54,715 bases of DNA from contig BFEA01000015.1 of NCBI GenBank assembly GCA_003427395.1, positions 190,239 through 244,953 of the forward strand, in the 5' to 3' direction. The translations under genes were made by a program, and so were the position numbers. Shown here one piece after another: positions 32,733-45,082 of this stretch (position 1 is the stretch's first letter; the number at the start of each line of letters is the position of its first letter). This stretch comes from Chara braunii (lineage: Eukaryota; Streptophyta; Charophyceae; Charales; Characeae). A model generated the notes under the pieces. It worked only from the letters and a program-made list of their open reading frames with translations. It was not told the DNA's origin and searched no databases.

Positions 32733-35700
32733 GTGCATGCATACACAAACACTTGTTGCATCCCTCTCCACTTCACATCCAGTGTGTCACTGGCTGGAGG
32801 TTTGCAGCTGTCTTTTTTCCACTTCCCTTTTGTCCTCTGTCGGTTTCAGTATCAGGTAAGCATGCACAAGTGAAAAGTCGTGTCAGGAATTCCCATGAGT
32901 TGCAAAAAGATGCCTACTTTTGGAAAAAGTGCTGCTCAGGAGGTGAACACATACATATTTTCGGAAAAAGAGCCAATCAGGAGCTCAATACATACGTATG
33001 AGGAGAAGACAAAGGATGAACCCATCAAATGCCCTCACTCACCTCTCCAGACTGCAGTCAACTGAGACCATAGGATGCAATAGGCAAAAGTGACTCGGCC
33101 CAAATGTCCCTTTCTCATTCATGAGTTTCTACGACTTCTACAGAAATATATTAAATGGCGATGCACGGACACACACAAGACCGATAATAAATAAATAAAA
33201 GAAGAAGACACCACTCTGGAAGAGTCCTCCCTTCCCTTCCTTCCCATAATTGCTTCTACTAATATGTTTTTGAATCGTTCATACCGTGATTGTTTCCCAC
33301 AGGAAATTACACGCTTTGGTGGACCTGCAAAGCCACAAACAGATAGACGTTTCAGAAATTAGTTACGTCGACACTGAGTGAACAAAACAGAATAGGTAGA
33401 TCCAGCAATCACTTGATTGATAGACACTATACAAGGGAATAGAGTGTGCACGGACAGACGGACATAAAGAAAGTTAAAAATAGATAGGCAAAAAGATAAG
33501 ATATAGATATACGAAGATCCAGCGATCACTTGATCTGTAGGCTTTATACATGTGAATAGAGTGTGGGCAGAGGCGCCGACGCCAATAAGAATAGAAAGGT
33601 TAAGTGGATGAGAACAGACCGATAAACAGATAGATATATAGCCGACTATGTGAACAGATGGATGGGTAGATGGATGATTGCAAGGTAAGAGAAAATCATA
33701 TGATGATTAGATACCAGGTAGTTGATATACACTGATGGATATACGTGTCACAAAGAGGGAGAGAGATAGAGCTAAGAGCTAATAGGTTAGATAGGTAGTC
33801 AAAGATGCTGGAAGCCTGGAAATGAATAATCGGCACCGATTGACCGATCGATACCCATCAACATTATATATATATAAATATAAATAATACAAGCTGATTC
33901 CAGATGGACAACAGATAGATATAGACTCACAGGGGAATACATAGACAAATTGATATGCGGATAGGTAGGTGCGTGCCGCGCGGGTATGTAGTTGGGCAGG
34001 TTCAGTACCTAGGGTACTAGGGGTGGTAGATAGTCTTGACAGCTACTAGCTAGCATAGTAGGTAAGGTGGTAGGTGGGTAGGTGGGAATGTGCAGAGGAA
34101 GGTAAGTATGGGTACATAGATGAGTGGTTCGGCGGCAGGCAGAAGGTCCGGTAGGCATGATGGTAAATGGGTAGGCGGTCAGGAATGCGAGTACTTAGCC
34201 AGAGACAGCCATAAGAGGGGTAGATAGATGGACAAACAGATGGACACATGAAGATATAGCCTGAGATAGGTACTTGAAGAAAAGAAATTATCCAGGAATT
34301 TACATTGAACTTTCCCTCGCGCCTTGGCAAGCGTTAGGGGTCACAAAAGGAAATGGCAGAGCACCAGGCAAGGCACCCTGCCAGGCATGACAGAAAGGTC
34401 TTTGCATAGGCCTTTCCCAACACATATGGTTCCCCGCCGGTCCACCATCCACCACAACCAGCGTGCCGTAATCCACTTCTCCAGCAAACCCACTAATGAG
34501 GCAAGCAAAACATGCTCTTTACTCTCTTCCCCTATGCCTGACTGGCATCAGCCACGCTGCTCTTCCCCTCCACAGAGAATCAGCACTCTCTGTCCCACCT
34601 CCACAGAGAATCAGCAATCTCTGTCCCAGAGGAACATGTCACTTAACCCCTTACTGACAGCGAGACGGTTCCATAAGTGCAGTTGTACTCATGAGTAGAA
34701 GAGTTCTGCTCTCTTCATAGTAATCGCCAGCATTTGCCAATGAAGCCACCATGGTATGTCAGGAGCGTACTCTCGTGGTCGCCTGAGAATTCAACACTCT
34801 AATGAATCTCAGAACGCACAGCGAACAGACCTGAACTAATCAGGGAGCACGGAGAAAAAGGGTCCGTAAAAACTTGCACCCTATCCCGTTCACCATTGAC
34901 TTGCTGCATCAAGAAGGTTTTGCTCCTTCCTTCCCGAGCTTCCCACCAAACCACGATTTCTCCCCTTTGCACGCAACCACACGAGAATCTGGGTCTTCCT
35001 GAGATGGATTGAGCTTTGTGCAGCACACAGCCAACCTACCCTATTCAGCAACTTCCAATCTATCTAGACTCGGCCACAACCTCCGTGCGGGCAAGTGTGG
35101 ATCGAAAACGTAAGCCGGCATGAACATCCTTGAGGTGATTTTCATGCTTGCAAGAACGAACGATCCACTGAGCCTATTTACCGACTCAGTGTGTGTCCAC
35201 AGCCTGCTGAAGGACAGGCAAGAATGACCATGACAGCTGAAAAGATGGACATACAAGCGCAGGCCAGCTGTAGTGGGCAGTTATGGACATCACACAGTAG
35301 CCTTGGCGGGGCACTGGCGAGCACTTTCTCATTCACCTGAAGTCTACCGCAACCAGACGTCCGCTTGACAATGTGTGGATTCTGTCCAGTTCCCCAACTG
35401 AAGGAGCTCATCTTCTTCGCAAACCTATTCAGAATCTGTAGCTTCGGACAGCATGGCCGCAACTGCTGCTACAGCAACAGTCATTCCAGAATGCAAACAC
35501 ACAATGGGTCTCAAGGCAAAAAAGGGCTGGGCGGGCGGTCGTCTCGTGAAGATCCGTGGTCTGACAAACCAGAATGACGCTGGTGCCAAACTGACCTGAC
35601 AGCAGTCTTATCAGAAGAGACTTTTTGGAAAGACAAAGATGACCACCACCTGAAAAAGATGCACTGGGGGCACCTTCATGACCCTGACCCGCTCCGCAAC

Positions 35701-36315
35701 ATTTATCAAGGGCGACCGCCATTTCCTCCATGAGTACAGTTAAGTACACATTCAGCATTACTGCTTCTGTAGTCATGTGTGACAAAGCATCCACCTTTTG
35801 CAGAGAGCCACAGTGTGTCATCCATCCACCAGCTGAGACTGCTGTACACCAATCGACAAGCATCTGCGGTAACCCAGGAATATCGAACAGCATCTGCATG
35901 GTATACACCGCTTCTGCCATAGTCAAGACCAGTTGCAGATCCGTATAACCACCGCTTTAGGGAAAGGCGGGCCCCCGCCCTTACAAGTTGGCTGCACTGA
36001 AAATTCAACACAAACTAACAGGGCTGTGAAATCATTCATCCAGCACAGACTGTTTGCTCACAGCCTCCTGAATTCTAAGAGACTCGTCCGCGCCCTTAGA
36101 AGGTAGAAGGTGTAAGCCTCCTGAATTCTGGGAGGCTGAGAATTTCCCACTCGGCAGCCGAGCTCCAGGACACATAACGCCTGCCTGGGAGGGTCTCCTT
36201 TTTCTGAAAATATTCACAACGACGAGCCAGGATTTTCCCCTGCTGAACACCCAGAAACCAGAATGGTACCTTGCTTTGCTAGTCTCAGCAGGTCACTTTC
36301 GCAGGTAGTGATGGC

Positions 36316-37866
36316 TTAATTGGCCCTCCATCCACAAGCCACTGGGTCCGTGTTGCTTGGAGGAGGATTAGCAGAAGGGTCGTAGAGTGAAGGAAGTGTG
36401 TCTTCAGCCATCATGCGCAACAAAGAGGAGAAAGTGTCGAACCCAGAGCTCCCGATGGCATTTGACACTGTGTTGTTTGGTAGGTTCCCGCCCATACTTC
36501 CACCCAACACCAGTCCTGAGGAAAACATTGGTGGTGGGCTCATGAATGTCTGCACTAAATGTAGCTGGCAAGGATCCCAGTACCCTGTCCCAGTACCTGT
36601 GTTTCCAGAATCACGTGGAGAAGATAGGAGAGGCGCGAGAGAGGAGGCATTTGCCGATGGAGCTGCCGTAGAACGGGAACCCAAACTAGTTGGCATTCTC
36701 ATACCTATGCCAGCACGCACACATGTCAGAAGAGGGTTCTCTGGAACAATTAGGTTCATTGGCCTGTGAATGGTTGTGTCGACATCAGCAGGTTTGCCCG
36801 TGGACCCTGCAGGCAAGGGCATTGGAACAGGGATCGGCATATTTGGCAGTCCTGTATTCCATCGACCCATCTCCTTCTGCGCCCCTGATTCATTGAGACC
36901 CCTGCCAGAAGAGCTAGCCAAAAGAAGCTTCATCAAGATGTCCTCAGCTGCAACCTCAGACTCTAGATTTGTCATCTCCTCTTTTGAAGGCACCAAAGGA
37001 GCCAAAGTTGATGGATTGGCTGCGCCAGTGCTGCTTTCCATGATTATGTTTCGTTCCTGCTCGCTTTGCCCTCCATTTGCAATGCCATAATCAGAATCCT
37101 CGTCCTCCGACTCCAGAGGCGGTGGGCTGTTCCTGCCAAGAGCTTGCAAGAGTCCCTCCAGTGAGCCATGCGCCGGTATGCTTCGTGTCTCTTGCTTGCA
37201 TCGCTTGATGATACTCCGATTGCGACAGACGTTCGAGGATGGTGGGCAACCAGACGGCGGTGAGACTGCTGCTGGACAGTTGCCGTCACTCTTGCTAATT
37301 GCATTAACAGGCTCACCAGGCACGGTCGGCGATAAGCATTGGTCTGATTCAGGAACGCGTGTACAGGGAAGACCCAATCCCGGCATTTGAACTGGAGTTG
37401 CTTGTGCCTCAAATGGACGTGCTGCCCTACCGCCACTCTGAGTCAAGGAACAAATACCAGAGCCTGCTGAGGTTGTACCACCACTCGATATCGAGGACAC
37501 GGTCGCTCTTGATGTTCCGAGAGTACTGCTGCTGCCAAACAGCGCTGCAGCATCATCTGTATCAATCCTCATTGCAGATGACACATCACCACCCGGCAGC
37601 GTGCACCCAGAACTTCCATAGCCATTTGGTCCTATTTGACGAGGGCGCTTCCGCAGTGAGCCACAAACTGGCATGGGAAACTGCTGCAGTGGAAGAGCAA
37701 GCGATCCTCCAGCTGATTGCTTGGACAACTGTTGACAGCCCTGTCTCTCACTTGCACTTCCCATGGAATCTATGACCTGTTGAGGCCTTGCCTTTGATAC
37801 CAAGTCCTGGTTTACCTGGCGATTTAAATCTGAGGCGCTGCCAGATATCAACCCATTGCTTCCAAG
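36316..37866 (-). CDS. Terminal exon of a spliced Ser/Gly-rich protein gene
   Basis: The minus frame is open from an acceptor-like pyrimidine-rich tract ending TTTGGACCAG (exon start 37866) to a TAA at 36318-36316. The exon is 1551 bp, exactly 517 codons with the stop. The acceptor leaves phase 0 and matches the phase-0 donor of the upstream exon at 40406. The protein is Ser/Gly/Pro-rich with an acidic stretch, ESEDEDSDYG, a basic RSIIKRCKQETR and many short hydrophobic motifs. No known catalytic domain is visible. Such composition is common in transcriptional regulators, but that role is inference. A 557-residue frame without stops in moderately GC-rich DNA and consistent splice phases argue for a real gene. 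A GTAAAC inside the exon (about 37816) could be an alternative donor. Confidence 0.65.
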   Translation of the reverse strand, partial: LGSNGLISGSASDLNRQVNQDLVSKARPQQVIDSMGSASERQGCQQLSKQSAGGSLALPLQQFPMPVCGSLRKRPRQIGPNGYGSSGCTLPGGDVSSAMRIDTDDAAALFGSSSTLGTSRATVSSISSGGTTSAGSGICSLTQSGGRAARPFEAQATPVQMPGLGLPCTRVPESDQCLSPTVPGEPVNAISKSDGNCPAAVSPPSGCPPSSNVCRNRSIIKRCKQETRSIPAHGSLEGLLQALGRNSPPPLESEDEDSDYGIANGGQSEQERNIIMESSTGAANPSTLAPLVPSKEEMTNLESEVAAEDILMKLLLASSSGRGLNESGAQKEMGRWNTGLPNMPIPVPMPLPAGSTGKPADVDTTIHRPMNLIVPENPLLTCVRAGIGMRMPTSLGSRSTAAPSANASSLAPLLSSPRDSGNTGTGTGYWDPCQLHLVQTFMSPPPMFSSGLVLGGSMGGNLPNNTVSNAIGSSGFDTFSSLLRMMAEDTLPSLYDPSANPPPSNTDPVACGWRAN

Positions 37867-39346
37867 CTGGTCCAAACAAGACAGCCAGCCAGACAAACAG
37901 AAGACATGCCACGTCAAGAGAGTTTTTTTTTCAATTAAGAGGGTAGCTCCTCGTAGTCTTGTATCTGTTCGATTCGAGCGGGATTCCACTTCACGGCCAG
38001 TTTTCTAACAATGACGCGTGTATCGTTCTGCCACATTGGCTTGGCTAATGCTGGGTTAAACAACCAGTACTTGCCCCACTACACAGCCACAGGTCAGCCC
38101 AGGGGCCCTGCGACTTTCGGGGGTCCGAGCCGCTTGGAAGGCTGTTGATGACATGGCCGCTTCAACTGCCGAAGGTCGCGGCCTATACACGGCCCAGCTT
38201 AAACAAAATAACTGGGCCAAGTACTGGTGTGGGCGAGGAGGCGAGAGGGGAGGGGGCCTGATTAAGCTGATGTTAACAGCTACTCCAGTACAGATTTGTG
38301 TAATCAAGATTTGTTCCCTCGATTGAAGTTGCTTGTTTTCAGTACCGTGAAAGTTGAAGAGAACACCTTCTTCAATGCGGTCTCTTTTAATGGTTCTCGA
38401 AGCTCAGCATTTTGCATCAGAGATAGTATAGGACAAGTAGCCACTGTTGCAAATGAGAACTATCTTTAGCGAACAGCTTGTCACATGTCAGCACATTGAT
38501 CTCCCCCTTTCCACTCCAATCGAGCTATAACATGGTCAAAGCCGTTGGATGAGAAATCGATACTGCAGCAGTAACACTGTTAGCAAAACAAAAAAGATCA
38601 CTAGCTCCAAATGACGGGGCCGGCATGGATGGAACCGGCAATCCTGAGGCTGGTACGCTGATACCAACATGCAAGCATGCAAGCTGCGACGAAGAGTCAA
38701 ATCGCATGTGAGCATGATAATGCCACGGTGCCACCATCTCTTTCACGGGAAACGGTCATTACTAAGATGCAAAACTCAACACCAAGCATGTCACAGAAAG
38801 AGGATGACATCGCCCGCGCGCAAGGATGACACACAGAAATCAATAAACGGTCTAAATGATTAAAAAAAAAAAAGAAGGATAACAGAGAAAAGGGCAATCC
38901 CTCACACTAGTGACACCCAATCCCTCACACTAGTGACACCATACCAGATCAAACAAACAGAACAGGAAGAAAGAGAGGTCTGTTATATCCTTCCCGAAAG
39001 GATCCCACATAAGTATACTGTGAAGTCCTTTTTTCGTTGAGGCCACAGAAGCACACTGTTCTATGTGTTATTCCATTTTGCAGTTTCACGATGCTCAAAG
39101 TTTGGCGGACACCTCAAGGCTTATGTACCACATAGGAAAGAGAGATGCGAATAGTACAACAGATTCATAGCTAAACAAGTGGTAAAAAGCCATAAAACCG
39201 AGGATACCAGGCCAGGCGCCCAGGCTGCCCCAATGGCCCGATCGTGCAAGGTCCCAGGTAAGGTCCTGGGCATCGCCGGACAAAGTAGAAACAAGTTAAA
39301 GCAATCAGACACTACTCCTCGGGCCTTTGTCTCGGAATGTACAAAG

Positions 39347-39758
39347 CATGGCTACCATCCGGACAGGCGTCCAGACGGTCTGCTGTCCGGTGTCTAGACG
39401 TCGGACCGTAGGAGGCCCGTCCGGAAGGGGCCGAAAGCCCAAAATTCAGAACAAAAGGGGGGCACCTTAGACCTGTTCCTTAGGTCCAGGGCGCCCCCCG
39501 AAAAATGTTTTGATGACTTTAGGGGCCGGTATCGGCCGTACAGGGTGGCCGGACTGGCCCCTTTTCTACTTGCATCCTGGGCAGACTGTTGGAGGCAGAG
39601 CGCGGTTCCCCAGTGATGAAAGGAAAAAAAATGTGGACCTAGGCACTTCAGAGTGCTTTGCCCCCCACCTGCCGCACCGACACACACACACACACAGAGG
39701 GAGAGGGAGAGAGAGCCCTCATTACCTTTGTGGACTGGTGAGCGCATGTGCGCACATG

Positions 39759-39837
<79 letters not shown>

Positions 39838-40241
39838 TTTGAACTCGGACTTCGAACTTTGAAATTTAAATTCTGAACTGCTACAGTCTTGAACTTTATT
39901 TAATATGTACATTTATTCAAGTATACTGAGGAGTGCTCTATTTTTTGTTTCTTCACTTTTTCTTCCCTTGCAGCAGTTTGTGCTTTGCGTTGACTGTGCC
40001 AGCACAGTGTACGTCAAGGAATGATCATTCATGTTTGTCATATATGCCAACAGCTATGTCTTCCTGGAACACTTCCCCTTAAGTCAAGGTTATACGATGA
40101 AACTGCATTCAACATGCATAAGAGACCTGCCAGTTTTTTCTTTTTTTTTTCAATCCGGAAATCCGGACGTCCAGATCATATCCGGACTGACCGGTTGTCT
40201 GGGTCCGGATCTGTCCGGTGTCCGGGTCCACGGTAGCCATG
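39347..40241. mobile_element. Non-autonomous hAT-like element (895 bp) with 8-bp TSD
   Basis: GTACAAAG flanks the element on both sides (39339-39346 and 40242-40249). The ends are inverted copies: CATGGCTACC at the left and GGTAGCCATG at the right. Both subterminal regions are rich in TCCGGAC words in inverted arrangement. An 8-bp duplication, a 5' CA end and subterminal repeats are hallmarks of hAT elements. The interior holds a CA/GA microsatellite (GA run about 39761-39835) and no transposase frame, so movement would need an enzyme from elsewhere. Confidence 0.85.
39761..39835. repeat. GA microsatellite
   Basis: An uninterrupted GA run of about 75 bp inside the hAT-like element. Frames crossing it are artefacts. 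Confidence 0.95.
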
Positions 40242-40405
40242 GTACAAAGACTCGATGCACGACATGAAGTTAGCACAGAGACCTCGACCCCAGTGGTCCT
40301 ATGTCTGTGCTAAAAACCAGGGCCTCTTTACGACTAGGTTCAAGCTTTTTTGTGCGAAAACAGCACCACAGGAAATTGGCCCTAAGCAGTCAGATATATA
40401 CTCAC

Positions 40406-41332
40406 CGGCTCCACTCCTAGTTTCCCCTGTGGTAATGGCCTTGTTCCACAAGGATAGCCTTCCCCACGCACAGAATCAAGGTCCCACAGTCTGTCATTTG
40501 ACACACCGTTGGTCATAGATGGTTGTCCCGCAAGCATTCCAGGGTCTGCTGACGTTTCCTCGGCACATTTCATAGGCCTGATGCTCGACACTCCCTTTGA
40601 GAGCAGTATTGACGCGAGGGTCGACCCTCCCAGCATCGGCAATGATGTGTCAGTCTGAACGGCCAGGGCTGATCCTTGACCGCAGACGGACATGTGTTGC
40701 TGAAGGCTTCGCAGCTGCTGCTCATTCAAATTTTCCTGCTGCTGTTGCTTTTGCTGCTCTTGCTGCTGCAGATCCATCACAGACACACCTGACACATCGG
40801 TCATGGCCCCCGCGTTTGCAAGACCGGCTGTAGCCATTCCACTCACATTCACTTCTCGTCCCAAAGCTGGTCCTCCAGCTCCAAGGCACAACGAGGTAGC
40901 AAAGTCGACCGAGGTTGGCGCGGACACAGCCGCCTGTTCAGCCGATGGCCTTGTCACTCCCCCTAGGCCTCCAACTGCATGACCAATGCCTGAATGCCGC
41001 CCAATATCCGAAAAGCTTGTCCCGCACGGCCTTTGTTCCATACCAAGGGTTGGCAATTGTGAATTCATAGCTGAAGATACCACAGGTTCTAACTGATGCT
41101 GCTGGTGTAAGGCCTCCTTGGTGGCGCCAGGAACCCCTCTTCCATTTGGTTGCATGAAGTTCCCTTTCTCACAATTCCTCTGCACACTCGCCATCATAAG
41201 GTCCTGAAACAATGACATTTGGCCTGCCATGCCGCCGAACATCATTGTTGACCTGCTCGGCAGGCTTCCATCCACAAATGAAGGACCCCAAGGCCCTTGC
41301 TGCTTGCGTAAATTAGCCAGCATGGCATCCGT
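40406..41332 (-). CDS. Internal exon of the spliced gene, Gln-rich
   Basis: The exon is 927 bp (309 codons), phase 0 at both ends. It starts after an acceptor-like GCCGTATGTAG and ends in GAGCCG before a GTGAGT donor. The translation begins TDAMLANLRKQQGPWG and contains MFGGMAGQMSLFQDLMMA, Gly/Ala/Ser-rich segments and a Gln-rich stretch (LQQQEQQKQQQQENLNEQQL) that could form a coiled coil or act as an activation-like region. No known domain is recognised. Exon phase and strand match the exons at 46177-46371 and 36316-37866, so joining them gives a continuous frame. Further small exons may lie in the 4.8-kb intron upstream. Confidence 0.65.
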
Positions 41333-43383
41333 CTACATACGGCAGCCCAAAGAAACGCAGGTTTGCAGACCACAACAATTCCATTATCAGAGCATTCCCA
41401 AGCAGTCAGTGCCAATCACCATTAGTATACACATACTTGCTAAGCTATCTTGATAACCACAGGGACATAATCGATGCTCTTCATAAAGCCCAGAAAAGAG
41501 GGAAGAGGAAGAGGAAGAGGAAGAGGAAGAGGAAGAGAAAGAGGAAGAGGAATAGTGTGAAACTAAACAAAAAACAGGAGAAAAAAACATGCATGCTGGC
41601 ACATGACTGGCAGAACGCTTCACAGGGATTGCTACGCCAGAGCCGTACCAGCAAAAACTTACATTCACCAAGTCCGTGCAGGAAAACCCAATCCTCAAAC
41701 ATTTGAAAGAACAGAAAAATCAGAAACCGAAGTTCACTGAAGTTCGTAAAGGCCGCAACAACAGCACATTCATAAAGAGCGACAGGTTTATTTTTCTTTC
41801 TAATTTTTCCTTTTATCTCACTAGTGGTCCCAACACATCTCAAAGGTCACGGCAGTGTATTCATTGGCCATCGACGAGGGAAGCCTACCGGGGCAGGGGG
41901 AAGTGGGGGGGGGGAAGAAGGCAGATTAGCTTCAGTATGAATTTCGAGTACATGGTACATCCACTTCGGCAATTTTTCGTGGTCATATTTTTTTACAAAA
42001 AAGTCTGAAAAAAAAAGTCAGGGACATAGAGTGAGTGTCGATCTTTTTTTTGGGGGGGGAGACATCAACAAAATCAAATCCTGGATGACAAACAAATTCT
42101 GGCAGAAAAAGCACAGATTTTTTTTTTTTACAAGCTGGACTACCAACCGGGCGCAGAACCACCCATAACCCACCAGGATTGCCCGGACCGCCCACCTGAC
42201 AGGCCTGCGCAGAATCGAAAAGCGGCCTGTACCAGCCTGGCAGGACACCAAATGACCCTCAACTGGCCTCAGCCGACACACTCTGCATGAAAAACAAGAC
42301 GGGAGTCCCAATTTGTTTTTCATGGATTCTGGGCGGTTGATCAACGAGGATCACCAACCAACATGTTGCTTTAGACCACGGATTTGTCATGCCCGCCCAA
42401 TGCTGGGCATTCAAAAGGGCTTTGTCAGCTTTCCCTAGGGGCTGATCTAGTTCCCCTCGTCCTCTGCCGCACGTGGCCGCCCTTCCCCAACACCATCGTT
42501 CAAGAGGATGTACATTTCTTTTGTTCTTCTTCTTCTGATGCATCTGCTTCGTCTGCTTCTCCTTCTCTTTCTGCTTTGCATCATCTTCTTCTTCCTCTTC
42601 GCATCTTCTTCGTCTTCTTCATCGCCTTCATAGCCTTCTAGGACACACCCTCCCATGGGGTGGGAGTAATCAATGCTGCTGTCTCAGGGTCCTTCGACCA
42701 TAACCAAGGGATGCGTTGAGTGTGTACTCTATGCAAGCGACACTAGACCCGTTTTCCTGTCTTATTGATGAAGTTGATTTCTTTTCTTAAAAGAAAACAA
42801 AAAGGACGACGACTCAAGAATGACTCAACATCGCAGCTGGACGACAGCATCCAGAATTTATGTAATGCTGCAACACGACAGAGTGTCCTTACCAGTAGCA
42901 CACCTATATAGCACGTGCTGAAGCTGAGTGTGAATAGTGCATCCACACGTGCACGACACCCACATCATCATGTGCTCCATTTCATCATCCGGTCCTTTCC
43001 CAAAGATTGCCCATCTCAAGCCAGAACCGCGAGAATTGGGTTGACTCTTCAAGAGAACACAGCTTGTGTCACACAAACACTCAAGCAAAACGTCCATTGA
43101 ACTTCATTCTCACAGTAAGAAAATTGGACAGGTATGATAGGATTATGGGAAATTATCTTGCTTCCTGACTCACAGCCGACACAACTCACAGACTGGAAAA
43201 TTGATGATGGCATTTAATTCCCAGTCAAAATAGTTGTGCAAGCCAGTGTACAAAACTGAGAAATGCTGACCAGTACCACCACATTATCAGAGCTCAACAT
43301 TCGCTGCCCTCGCTACTTGGCACACACTTCCTTCACCCTTCCACTCACACGCTCTCTCCTCTTTTTTTTTGGGGGGGGGTTTC

Positions 43384-44973
43384 GAAATGCCCCTCCGACT
43401 TCCATTTATTTGTGGTATACCCCTCTGTAATAACCCATGTAGTAAGCCTCGTTGAAACTGAGACCCATGCCGAACAGGGGTACAAGACCCCAGTCTAGAC
43501 TCAGGGCCTGGATGAGGCACAGTTGACTAAAGTCAACTGTCGGAAATTCCAACAGTCAAAGTCCAAAGGTACCTAGCCCAGGCCGCAGGTCAAGCACACA
43601 CACTTCTTTGTATGCAGGTACCCAGACAGCATCAGGTCCAAGGGAGAAGTCCACAACTGTACAATCCGGGCCCTCAGCTGTGATTCAATCTGGACGACTG
43701 TGGGAAAAGAACCCGAGGCCAGACAGCCTCGACATCTGTTACTTAAGGCTGGCCTCGCGGAAGTCAAGCATTCAGTCTTGATATGCTGCTTTGACGCTGG
43801 CTCGACTTTGACACGACGCTAGCTTCATGCTGGTTGTGCACCAGCGTTGCGGAGGACGGCACGAGGTGGAGGCAGCATGCTGGCGTTTCTTCAGTGTGCC
43901 AGGCCATGCTGACATGGCGCTGCCTTTGGTCTACGTGGCATGCTGATGTGGCGCTGCCTCTGGTCTACGCGGCATGCTGATGTGGCGCTGCCTCTGGTAT
44001 ACATGGCGCTGCCTCTGGTCTACATGGCATGCTGATGTGGCGCTGCCTTTGGTATATGTGGCGCTGCCTCTGGTCTACGTGGCATGCTGATGTGGCGCTG
44101 CCTCTGGTATACATGGTGCTGCCTCTGGTCTACATGGCATGCTGATGTGGCGCTGCCTTTTGTATATGTGGCGCTGCTATTGGTCTACATTGATGATGTG
44201 GCGAATGCCACCTGTTTCGATTGTTGACGTGGCATTGTCCACGCTGTCTACATGAGGTGACTGGTTGTGAGGAAGGAGGGAGATCGGGATCTGTGGCTGA
44301 AGAAGTACGGGTACTCACCTGCGTTTGAAGTCGATACTGGAATCTGCAATGTCTTCATAGTCTTCATGAGATTGAGTGCCACGTGGCACTTCTGTGTGTG
44401 ATCAGGAATATACTTATCATCATTGTTGATGTGGAGAGGGGAGAAGCCCGGAGAAGGAGAGGGTTCAGCAGGGATTATTGTGTGAATCTTCATCCTCTCC
44501 TTTGTCTGTTCCCCCCTCCAAACTATTCTATTGATGATAACGAGTTATTGTTTGATATATTTCTTCACGAGTTGGAGACTTTGTTGCAGATACTGACTCT
44601 ACAGGTATTTGACAACTTCTGGGTTTCTGTCAGACTGGGTTCATTACACCTCTGATGGCCAACTTACCCTGTCACGCCCCTCTGACAACGAGTGAAGTTT
44701 CCGAAAAACCCCTGTCGTCGTTTGGGCCTAAAATATATTCAATATGCCCCTACCAGTACCGGTCCAAATTTCCAGTATGCCAGGGTAGCTCCTTTCCCAG
44801 GGCCAGGGGAACGGCCGCAAGTGCCACCAACGGCCACAGGGGCACGCTGGGAAGTTTCACACCTCACTGACAGGGGTCTGCGGGAAACTTCAGAGTGGCC
44901 CCAGGTGCATGACACGGTAAGTCGGCCGTTGGAGGGGCGTGCCGCAAACAAACGGAAATCGGAGGGGCATTTC
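43384..44973. mobile_element. 1.6-kb inverted-repeat element
   Basis: The left end, GAAATGCCCCTCCGACTTCC (43384 onward), matches the reverse complement of the right end, GAAATGCCCCTCCGATTTCC (from 44973 downward). The match continues for about 45 bp through TTTGTGG or TTTGCGG to CCCCTC. Further inward both halves carry scattered CCCCTCTG and GGGGT words. There is no transposase frame. A composite minisatellite fills 43900-44200. The left flank is a G run and the right flank T-rich DNA, so no target duplication could be defined. Confidence 0.55.
43900..44200. repeat. Composite minisatellite (~33-bp and 22-bp subunits)
   Basis: Units built on TGGCGCTGCCTCTGGTCTAC and GTGGCATGCTGAT alternate with shorter TGGTATACATGGCGCTGCC units. 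A 55-bp higher-order period is repeated about three times, and simple 33-bp units precede it. Confidence 0.8.
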
Positions 44974-45082
44974 AAATTTTTTCCCTTTTTTTTATATTGT
45001 GTGTCATCCTTGCACAGAAGCCATGCTAATCTTCTCTGTATTGTAACTATTGTTCCAATTTTAACAGATGTCCCCAAAGGAC
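44974..45082 (-). pseudogene. U6 snRNA pseudogene with 9-nt insertion
   Basis: The minus strand starts GTCCTTTGGGGACATCTG, then TTAAAATTGGAAC, then ATACAGAGAAGATTAGCATG, GCAAGGATGACACACA and a T/A-rich tail. This follows spliceosomal U6 almost end to end. The ACAGAGA box and AGC triad are intact. Between GGAAC and ATACAGAGA there are 9 extra nucleotides that look like a duplicated CAATA plus four bases. Several other changes occur (TTCTGTGC for the usual CCCCTGCGC, degenerate 3' end). A TATA-like GGTATATTGCC lies about 35 bp upstream, but no plant U6 upstream element was seen. The insertion beside the catalytic box and the decayed 3' end favour a pseudogene. It directly abuts the inverted-repeat element at 44973. 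Confidence 0.8.

Larger units (their letters stand above)
31368..36315. other. Intergenic and probable 3' flank of the minus-strand gene
   Basis: Holds the 62-bp tandem repeats (32135-32325), a CT microsatellite (32677-32731), a 117-bp-spaced duplication (GATCCAGCAATCAC near 33399 and its variant near 33516), a GATA-rich zone (33400-34260) and a short direct repeat (CCACAGAGAATCAGCA at 34570 and 34601). The segment just below 36316 is expected to contain the 3' UTR of the spliced gene. The 165-codon minus frame at 35429-35926 shows no domain and is probably chance. Confidence 0.45.
37867..40405 (-). other. Intron carrying a hAT-like insertion
   Basis: The donor on the minus strand is GTGAGT (40405 downward) and the acceptor ends TTTGGACCAG at 37867. 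It contains the element at 39347-40241 and a 23-bp direct duplication (CAATCCCTCACACTAGTGAC at 38895 and 38918). Confidence 0.55.

Noticed and set aside
35429-35926. 165-codon minus frame downstream of the spliced gene
   Set aside because: It lies after the stop of that gene, has no recognisable domain and no matching splice phase. It is probably 3' UTR or flank.
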